Below, in pieces: positions 56,418-64,000 of a stretch of DNA of 64,000 nt (positions are counted from its first letter, which is position 1; every line of letters starts with the position of its first letter). Position numbers and translations under genes: made by a program. Under the pieces are notes generated by a model, which had not been told where the DNA came from, made no database searches, and worked only from the letters and a program-made list of their open reading frames with translations. The stretch is from the NCBI RefSeq assembly GCF_001625195.1, contig NC_054389.1:5948520-6012519 (forward strand), given 5' to 3'. Source of the stretch: Drechmeria coniospora. Taxonomy: Eukaryota; Ascomycota; Sordariomycetes; Hypocreales; Ophiocordycipitaceae.

Positions 56418-57283
56418 CTAGAACAGGTCATTGACACACTTGTCGGCATCTTTTTGTATCAGCTCCTTCATTCCCTTCATCATGGCCAAGTTAGTCATGT
56501 CCAATGTGCTAGCGAAAGAAATTCTTACTGCAGGCATGATTGGCTTGCCGTCATGATCCGTGACGTAGCGGAACGGCATCTCCGTGCTCTCATGCTCGCT
56601 GAATCTCAGCTCTGGGAAGTCAACGTATGGGATTTTGTTGAGGGCAACTGGTAAAGTTAGTCGTCGCATTCGTACGAACGAGTACGAGCGATTGGATAAG
56701 GACGAACTCTTGTCTTGCACGACCATGCGTGTCACCCGCACAGCCGTATCCGTCGTCATCTGTTTCTCGCCCAACCTGCGACCTTCAAACCCTTTCTTGC
56801 GCAGCTCAGAGGTGCGATCTAGGACGGTGAATCAATACCATCCTATGTCTGACGGAAAGTGCTAACAGCAACACCATAGCTACATACCACGAGGGGGGTC
56901 ATCACCTGTTTGATAGTCAGCCATATCCGTCACACACTGCCTTGCCAATGCTCCGGCAATGTACCTAAGATTCCGCCAAAGAGAAAGGCGTCGAACTTGT
57001 CGCCGTCCTCTGGTGACAGGTCCTTCGACGCAGACGGGTCCAAGAGACAGACCCGGGACTTTTGAGAAGAGTAGAGATCCTCCACACCACGGTGCTCAGC
57101 AGTGAATGCCGGATTACTGGACAGTGAATTCGGCACCTGGAAGCCCGATGGCAAGCTGGACAGGATGAAATGGGCTTTGGCCTCGTTCGTCTCCTTTGCA
57201 ATTGCTGCGTACTCAAGCTCAGACCAGGGGCCGAGCTCCTCATCGAGGTGTTCGACGATGAAGGTCTTGCCCTCGGTCGTCAT
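56418..57283 (-). CDS. SFM1: SPOUT-type protein arginine methyltransferase Sfm1
   Basis: Four exons: 56965-57283, 56888-56905 (18 nt), 56708-56818 and 56418-56647 (225 aa). Yeast Sfm1 methylates an arginine of ribosomal protein uS3 (Rps3) with S-adenosylmethionine. Exon 1 starts MTTEGKTFIVEHLDEELGPW and ends in DAFLFGGILG. The microexon plus its flanks reads GDDPPRDRT, the knot-side SAM loop. Then come ELRKKGFEGRRLGEKQMTTD, TAVRVTRMVVQDK and, after a 60-nt intron with a GTTCGT donor and CTAAC branch site, IALNKIPYVDFPELRF and ESTEMPFRYV. The trefoil-knot motifs are all present. The read-through of the last intron is open (60 nt, no stop), so a gene finder may keep it as coding; splicing gives the family sequence. 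Confidence 0.9.
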
Positions 57284-58250
57284 ATTGGGAAAATCCGTTC
57301 GTATTTTTTGCGAGAAAGTACTTGTAAATATATGTAGTGGAATAGCAATCGGCAGCGGGAGACAAATCTGAGGTTGAAATCAAGGCATAGCCCGTCCCAA
57401 TTGGTGGTCCTGCGACAACATACCCACAGTTTCGTTACTTTCATTCGCCATAATGTGACAACCTGATGGCCACGTACCCGCCACGCGATAGGAGCGGAAA
57501 TTAGTCGAGCATCGTGTCACGCAAATACAGCTACGCGGAGCAGCCAACTATTGTTTATACCGGTTGCTGCAAGTTACCACCTACATACTTAAGTAGTTAG
57601 TACAGCATGCATTCTGTATGAAGCTGCAGGACCTTGAGGATAACGGCAATGGCCTGGCCTGAGTTCCCTTTTTCACAGCAACATGCTTTTGGACATTGAA
57701 CTGAAAATTGTAAGAATGAACAGAAGTTCTTAGCCATTTTCTTTGAGCCTTTATCCTACTATTGTCGGAATAGGCTGTCCAGAACTTCGTCTAGAAACCG
57801 TGCAAAATGCACAGGTTGGGGAAGCAATTATCCTATTGAGCGAGTGCACGGAGTACTGTACTCCGTAATTCAGCGCCACATTAGCGCCACAAGTATAATT
57901 GTGCCCGCCGCCCTCCGTAAGCATGTACCTGCCTAATACCACTGCTGGCTAATTCTCTTGGTAGCAGATAGGGAGGTACGTGGCCGCCCAAACCGACTGG
58001 CTGTACCTTGCCGTTACCGTCGTGCGGCTCAGCGTCTCGCTCGCTGCTCCTGATTCCGGGGCATTGTCGACTTAGCTTCGGAGACCGTGTCGAGGTCAGC
58101 TTCCGCCACCTTTCATTTCCCCCCTGCAGGCCGCGTCTACAATTCCGTCAATAAATCACGAGGCATCTTGCTGTTCGTGCATCGTCCAACCCATGATTTA
58201 ACACTTCAAAACGCAAGCATTTGTCGGCCTGCAAGAGGCGATAGCTCGCC
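57284..58250. other. Divergent intergenic, 967 bases
   Basis: Shared upstream region of SFM1 (-) and KEX1 (+), AT-rich. One GGAGTACTGTACTCC palindrome at about 57850. No gene. Confidence 0.5.
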
Positions 58251-60273
58251 ATGACTTGGGTCCAACCCCTGTCGATTGCCTGGCAATGGCTGGCCGTCCT
58301 GGTTTTGGCTCTGACGCCAGCCGTGACGGCCGCAGCCGCCGCCAAGTCCGCTGCCGATTATTACGTTCGTGACCTGCCTGGCCTTCCTCAAGACTCGAAT
58401 CCGGTCAAGATGCATGCTGGGTGAGTCGGCCGTCCTGATATCCATCACGCTGCTAACGGCCGTGCAGCCACATCGAGATCACACCCGACCACAACGGCAA
58501 CATGTTCTTCTGGCACTTCCAAAACAAGCACATTGCAAACCGACAGCGAACCGTCATCTGGGTCAACGGAGGACCCGGCTGCTCCTCCGAGGACGGCGCC
58601 TTGATGGAAATCGGTCCGTACCGAGTTAGAGAAAAAGGTAACCTCGTGGTCAACAATGGCTCGTGGAACGAGTTCGCAAACCTTCTTTTTGTCGACAACC
58701 CGGTTGGTACGGGATTCAGCTACGTCGATACAGATAGCTACGTCCACGAGCTTGATGTTATGGCCGATCAGTTCGTTCAGTTTCTCGACAAGTTCTTTGC
58801 CATCTTCCCCGAATATGACCAGGATGACGTGAGTAGTACTCTCACAAATGGACCTGCGCATCCAAAGTGTTGCCGTCTGACAGTCTGTTGCAGATTTACA
58901 TGGCCGGGGAGTCCTATGCTGGCCAGCACATCCCGTACATTGCCAAGGCAATCCTGGACCGCAACAAGAAGAATCGCGGAAAGGAATGGAAACTCAAGGG
59001 TCTTTTGATCGGCAACGGCTGGCTCTCTCCCAATGACCAGTACGACACCTATCTCAAATTTGCCTTTGAAAAGGGCCTGTTGAAGAAGGGTTCGGAACAG
59101 GCCGAGCTGTTGCAAGCCAAGCAGAACACGTGCTACCGGCTGCTTGGCAGCAACCCCGGCCACGTCGACTACGCAGAATGCGAAGATATCATGTCATCGA
59201 TGCTGAAGCTTCTCAAAACTGGCTCGGGAAACGAGGAGTGCTACAACATGTACGATGTGCGCCTGAGGGACTCGTACCCGAGCTGCGGCATGAATTGGCC
59301 CCCGGATTTGGCCAACATGACCCCCTATCTGAGGCGTGACGACGTCACCAAAGCCCTGCATGTCAATCGTCAGCGCGGCACTGGTTGGCAAGAGTGCAAC
59401 GGCGCTGTCAGCTTCGCTTTCCGCGCCAAGAACTCCAAGCCATCCGTTACCCTGCTTCCGGATTTGATCAAGGAAATCCAAATCTTGCTCTTCTCCGGGG
59501 CAGAAGATCTCATCTGCAACCACATAGGCACCGAGCAAGTGATCAACAACTTGGAGTGGAACGGTGGAAAGGGGTTCGAGGTGACACCCGGAAACTGGGC
59601 CCCTCGTCGAAACTGGACCTTCGAGGGCGAGGACGCTGGCTTCTGGCAAGAGGCTCGCAACCTCACCTATGTTCTTTTCCGTGATGCGTCCCACATGGTT
59701 CCCTTCGACTTTCCGCGGCGGAGTCGCGATATGCTGGATAGATTCATGGGCGTCGACATCAGCAGCATCGGAGGCGAGCCAACCGACAGTCGGATCGACG
59801 GCGAGAAGGGGCTGGCAACCTCGGTTGGTGGGGCTTCGAACCAGACCCACCACGGGCAGGCGGAAGCGCAGAAGAAGGTCACCGAGGCCAAGTGGGCTGC
59901 CTATCGGAGGTCTGGCGAGATCGTGCTCGGAATCGTCATCGTTGCCGCCGCCGCCTGGGGCGTCTTCATCTGGCGACAACGTCGCAAGATTGCGTTGTAC
60001 AGCGTCCTGAACGGCGAGGAAAACACCAGCCGAAGGGCTTATCGCATGTCTGCTATGCGTCGGAAACCGGGTGAAGGTGACCTCGAGGCTGCCGCATTTG
60101 ACGAGACGCAGTTGGATGATCTCCATGTGGAAAGCCCTCACGCCCCGGATGGGAGCCGGTATAGCATCGGCGACGAAAGCGACGAGGGTCGGGCGGACGA
60201 CGGGACGACGAAGGAAACAGGGAGCCAAGGGAATAGATCTGGTGGGGATCGGCCAGCTGGCAACAACACATGA
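58251..60273 (+). CDS. KEX1: Pheromone-processing serine carboxypeptidase Kex1
   Basis: Exons 58251-58420, 58468-58828 and 58894-60273 (636 aa). Kex1 trims C-terminal Lys/Arg from alpha-type pheromone and other precursors after Kex2 cleavage, in the late Golgi. It has a signal peptide ([19 protein letters not shown]), then [12 protein letters not shown] and the oxyanion segment [18 protein letters not shown]. The catalytic triad is Ser184 in GESYAGQ, Asp382 in GAEDLICN and His444 in DASHMVPFD. Several NxT/NxS glycosylation sites precede a transmembrane helix ([19 protein letters not shown], about 518-537). An acidic cytosolic tail ([15 protein letters not shown]) probably carries Golgi-retention signals. 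Length and order match Kex1, as opposed to soluble carboxypeptidase Y. Intron phases agree with the conserved motifs. Confidence 0.94.
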
Positions 60274-61917
60274 ATCCTTTGTTGAACGCCAATGGACTCT
60301 GGTACCGGCGCTCAATGCGTGTATTACTCAGTTATATAGACTCGGTGCGCTAGAGCTTGAATAGGTCCGACGCCTCAAGTCAAGCGACATCAGCGGTGAT
60401 ATTCATTGTTTAGCATGGCTTCGTTCGTTTCTTCTTGGGCCAACATCGTCGACATCAGGTGCGGTGAGGTCGGTTGTCGACACACTAGGAACATACCCAG
60501 GCGATATTGCTAACCGACTCAGGGGCGGACCCCGACTGCCGGCATCGATCGAAGTTTATGTACAACCTGAATACCGCTTGCCTCCCCACGCAGACGACTT
60601 GCCTATATGTGACCTGGGGAGTCGAGCCATCACTTCCCTGGTGGAGTTTGGTGGGACGATGCATTCCTGAATGCCATGTCCTCAAAATTCGCGCGGATGA
60701 TTAACCATCACCCATCCAAGCTGCGCCAACCCCACCCCTCTTAGCCTTTGAGAATTACCGGGGTCTGTTTCTGGAGAAGGTTGTTCAATATCAATATTTG
60801 CGACTTGTCTGTCAGTTAGACCTGATTTCTCGCCAGGCATTCCGGAACCTCGGAAATGGGACTGAAAAGGAAGTGATAGATGCTGCCGAGACGGATAAAA
60901 GAACACAATCGTAGTTCTGTTATATGATGTATCTCTACTTCGTCTTCATCCCTCTAGCGACAGTTGCTTTCCGTGACAGGTTTGTTAGGGCCGTAGCGCA
61001 GAAGAGCCAGTCAAAGCTACCCATATGTGAGGACAAAGATGGGTTCATATCCGAAATGGCGACACAACCGGATGTTTGTGTTGAGTATCGGAGGTAACGC
61101 GACTGCATAAACGCCCGATTAGTGGCCTTGGAAGGACTCGGATCTTGTTCAAGGTACCTTGTATGCCAGGTAGTTTCTTTGCCAGGCCAACAGGCGCCCG
61201 GCACAGAGCAGATTCACGGCTCCCTGCACTCCATATAGTAAAAGGGTTCCAGAATAGGCCAGGCCTGATCGACATGAGCCTGAGGCAACATGCATTACCG
61301 TGACGGCAGGCACGGCTTGCAAATTTCTCTCAAAACCTCCCCCCTCCATCTCTCTTCTCTTCACCTCCAAATTCGACCATTCTGCTTGCCAACAAGCACA
61401 AAGGGCCCGTTAGATTTTTATCATCTTACCTAGTGCCCCCTCGTGGCTCACTTCCATACTCGGGTTACTCACTTCAAGCACCACACACTCAGATATCGAC
61501 CGATCAACCTTGACTCAGTCGCATCAGCAGTTGCTGTCTTCCAGCAGATCACTCTAGAGAATCAAGCGTCAAGAACTACTAAAGACACTCGTAAGTGAAT
61601 GCCTTCATCTACTCTGGGTTCTTTTGTACGTATCAAGGTTGTGGATGGCCGAATGCCTCAATAACCTCTGCCCAACAAGCAAGAACCATCTGTCTTCCTT
61701 CTATGCTCTGCTTGATTGCTAGCCTTGCCAGCAGTTAACAGCCATGTCGTCCTGTGTTTCAATGTCTCCCAAGTCATGGATCTCTTCTCGTGATACTAAC
61801 CACAATCCTTGAGGCCTACTGCTTGCCACACTTTCGGTATTACATCCACCGGCTAATACCTATCACTAACGGCTAGTATCTCAAGGTCTGTCGGTATACC
61901 ATTCGCCATAAAGCAAA
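60274..61917. other. Intergenic, 1.64 kb
   Basis: 3' region of KEX1 and promoter/leader of the zinc-knuckle gene. The last 500 bases are C/T-rich with CTAAC-AG pairs, so an intron in the 5' UTR is possible. No coding frame recognised. Confidence 0.5.
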
Positions 61918-63690
61918 ATGGCCGACTGGGGACAATCTGCTGCGGCAGCCGCTAGTTGGGGCACAGCCGCCATCACGACTGGATACTGGGGTGACAGCGG
62001 CAAAGTTGCGGATGGCGCAACCATCAAGGCTGGTGACGAGAACAGGAAGGGCTTCGACGACCGTGAACAGGAGAGGTATGTAGAATACCCCATAACCGGG
62101 CTTTTACCACGCTGATGAACTGTACAGAGAGAACACACCGCTCGCAAACGGTGAGGGTGATGACGTTGTCATTGGAGTCGGCTTGGAGCCTGAGAAATGT
62201 TTCAACTGTGACCAGCCAGGGTGCGTAAAATGACCAAAAAACGAATGGCTGCTCTTCTCTGACTGCCACTAAGCCACCAAGTTGCCGAGTGTCCCGCCGC
62301 TCGGGAGATGATCTGCCATAATTGCAAACAGCCTGGCCACATGCTCAAGATGTGTCCTGATAAGCCTCCCATGGTTTGTAGCAATTGTGGCCTAGAAGGT
62401 TCGTCTGAATGAGAAGGGTAGGGGATTATCTGACCATTCTAGGTCATACGAGGAACAAGTGCGAGAATGCTCGCAAGATCAATCGTGATCATGTAGCCGA
62501 TGTTTCCCCCGATACTGCATGGGCGAAACTTGAAAAAGCCGTTGCGGAGAGAGACGCCGACGACACAAAGGCAGCGGTTCAAGAGTACGTCAAAGCGATT
62601 GGTGGAGTCATCACCTATCGAGAGCTGCAGGAGGCCATGTTCGACAAGGGCATCAACCTGTTTCTGATCGCTACGGAGCGATCGCTCGTCACTGTCTTCA
62701 CCAATATGGACCTTCAAGGAAATATGGGAAAGAAGTACAGTATTTCGTACCGCTTTTCCGAAAAGCCTGACCGCCCTCGAGAAGCCGATTCATTCCCCAA
62801 AAGTCGAGACGAGCTACTTGCCCGCCTTGAGGATGCGGGTGAAGTCGTGGACTCGGGCAAAGTGATGTGCCGCAACTGTGGAGAACTAGGCCACCCTTCG
62901 AAGTATTGTACAGTGGAAAGGACTGACAAGCCCGAAGCCAAAAAGATATCATGCAATAACTGTGGGGAGGATGGCCACCGCCTTCGAGACTGCAAGTTCT
63001 CTGTCCCCTTGATAAACCATGACACTTGCTGAACTTGCCTTCCAGGTCACCAGCCCCGGATCGACAAATTTGCATGCAGGAACTGCGGGTAGTTTATTGT
63101 CCTCATCTCTTGCTACAGCCCTTTCTAACGACGAAACAGCAAATCAGGGCACAAGGCGACGGAGTGCGAAGAGCCCCCCAATCTTGATAACGTTGAATGT
63201 CGCAAGTGCAATGAAAGTGAGTTTCAACCAAGGCTGAGACTCAAACCAGGTGCTGACCTATTCCAGTGGGCCATTTCTCGAAGGACTGCCCCAAGGGTGG
63301 CCCCCGAGGATGCCGTAACTGCGGTGGTGAAGGCCACATGGCCAAGGATTGTGATCAGCCACGCAACATGGATCTTGTTACATGTCGCAACTGTGAAAAG
63401 ACAGGACACGTCAGCAGAGACTGCCCGGAACCTAAAGACTGCAAGAAGCTTGAGCCCTATCCCGTCGTCATTCATATGCTAACAAACTTCCAGGGAGCAA
63501 GGTCCAGTGCAGCAACTGCCAGGAGTATGGCCACACGAAAGTGCGATGCAATAAGCCCCCGGGCGAGTTTGAGGGATTCGACGCAACGGGCTTTGAGAAC
63601 CAAATTGGACATTCGAATGGTCATTCAGGTGGAAACATGGGCGGCAAGGCTGTTGACGACTCCTGGACTGCTGCTGTTGCCGGCTGGTAG
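61918..63690 (+). CDS. Ten-motif CCHC zinc-knuckle nucleic-acid-binding protein (CNBP/Gis2-related)
   Basis: Eight exons: 61918-62075, 62128-62220, 62274-62398, 62443-62991, 63046-63088, 63140-63216, 63267-63440 and 63494-63690 (471 aa). Ten CX2CX4HX4C knuckles lie at residues 77-90, 98-111, 119-132, 268-281, 296-309, 319-332, 343-356, 364-377, 388-401 and 412-425. Examples are CFNCDQPGHQVAEC, CNNCGEDGHRLRDC and CRNCEKTGHVSRDC. Such knuckles bind single-stranded RNA or DNA; CNBP/Gis2 relatives act in translation and mRNA granules. A 135-residue helical spacer with no knuckle (133-267) separates three from seven. The N-terminus is Trp/Gly/Ala-rich, as is the tail DDSWTAAVAGW. Two introns (62992-63045 and 63441-63493) need GC donors at GACT|GCAAG. 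The start is the first ATG, preceded by AAGCAAA. Confidence 0.9.
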
Positions 63691-64000
63691 GCGACAGGCA
63701 TACTGGACCTGATGATTTAATCTTCATCCACAGTCCATCTCAACTAGCTGCCTGAGAGTTATCTACTGGGGTCAACGACGATGGAGGCCATTTTGGGCCA
63801 TAGCAATGGGGTGTAGTTGACCCAAGAATAATAGCAATTTCAGTTGGGTCGCATCGATTCGACCCTCACATCACCACTCTCCCTCGGCCTTGAACCTCTT
63901 GTCATAAAGCAGCACTTGGGTGCTGCATGAATTGGTACGGGGCGCTAACAAGATGCACTCGAGTACTGGGGATGCTGCCAGCAGGCCAAATATGCAAATA
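63691..64000. other. 3' region to the window edge, 310 bases
   Basis: Downstream of the zinc-knuckle stop codon. AATAATAGCAA near 63827 could be a polyadenylation-type signal. No further gene begins here. Confidence 0.45.

Noticed and set aside
1..64000. tRNA, rRNA or other structured RNA genes
   Set aside because: A scan by eye for the tRNA B-box (GGTTCGANTCC type) with a matching A-box upstream, and for conserved rRNA blocks, found nothing convincing. A covariance-model search would be decisive.

Overview
The window is nuclear DNA from a filamentous ascomycete, most likely a member of the Sordariomycetes and probably Hypocreales; I would not go below order from sequence alone. The reasons are the many 44-90 nt introns with GT..CTNAC..AG signals, strongly GC-rich third codon positions, and proteins that match filamentous-fungal families. 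There is no bacterial-style operon, phage, CRISPR array, rRNA, tRNA or intact transposon that I can see. Coding density is low: about 20 genes separated by gaps of 0.3-6.4 kb.

Layout. 0-12 kb is a housekeeping block: the 5' end of an AP-3 adaptor mu gene (-), a DMAC1/DUF4536-type small membrane protein (+), exosome subunit RRP4 (+), a membrane-anchored class-3 fatty aldehyde dehydrogenase (-), mitoribosomal protein Rsm24/mS35 (-), the ALG13 glycosyltransferase subunit (+) and the actin-interacting WD40 protein AIP1 (-). 12-16 kb is a 4 kb gene-free stretch packed with GTAC-based palindromes. 16-30 kb carries a GPI-anchored Cys-rich wall protein (+), an AHC1-type zinc-finger protein of the ADA acetyltransferase complex (-), an Alba-fold protein (+), VTC1 (-), a Tctex1 dynein light chain (+) and an F-box protein (+). 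32-46 kb carries a secreted/anchored Cys-rich surface protein (+), neutral ceramidase (-), a KpsF/GutQ-like sugar-phosphate isomerase (+) and an SPX-domain membrane protein (+). 46-50 kb holds an ORP1-like nuclear protein (-) and a Ser-rich 5' unit that is probably the front of the same gene. 50.0-56.4 kb has no gene I can support. 56-64 kb carries SFM1 (-), the carboxypeptidase KEX1 (+) and a zinc-knuckle protein with ten CCHC motifs (+).

Several genes share pathways. VTC1 and the SPX membrane protein both belong to the vacuolar polyphosphate/phosphate-sensing system. AP-3, VTC1 and KEX1 all act in the late Golgi/vacuole. AIP1 and the dynein light chain are cytoskeletal. RRP4, RSM24, SFM1 and the zinc-knuckle protein concern RNA or ribosomes. 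They are not arranged as a cluster.

The most unusual signals are: (i) two introns of the zinc-knuckle gene that can only be joined in frame with GC-AG splice sites, both at GACT|GCAAG; (ii) an 18-nt microexon in SFM1; (iii) islands of overlapping short palindromes (TACGGAGTAC, GTACTTAC, ACTTGTAC types) confined to gaps between genes; and (iv) an apparently hidden long intron joining the Ser-rich unit to the ORP1-like gene. Start and splice choices are my own reading and are given exon by exon.
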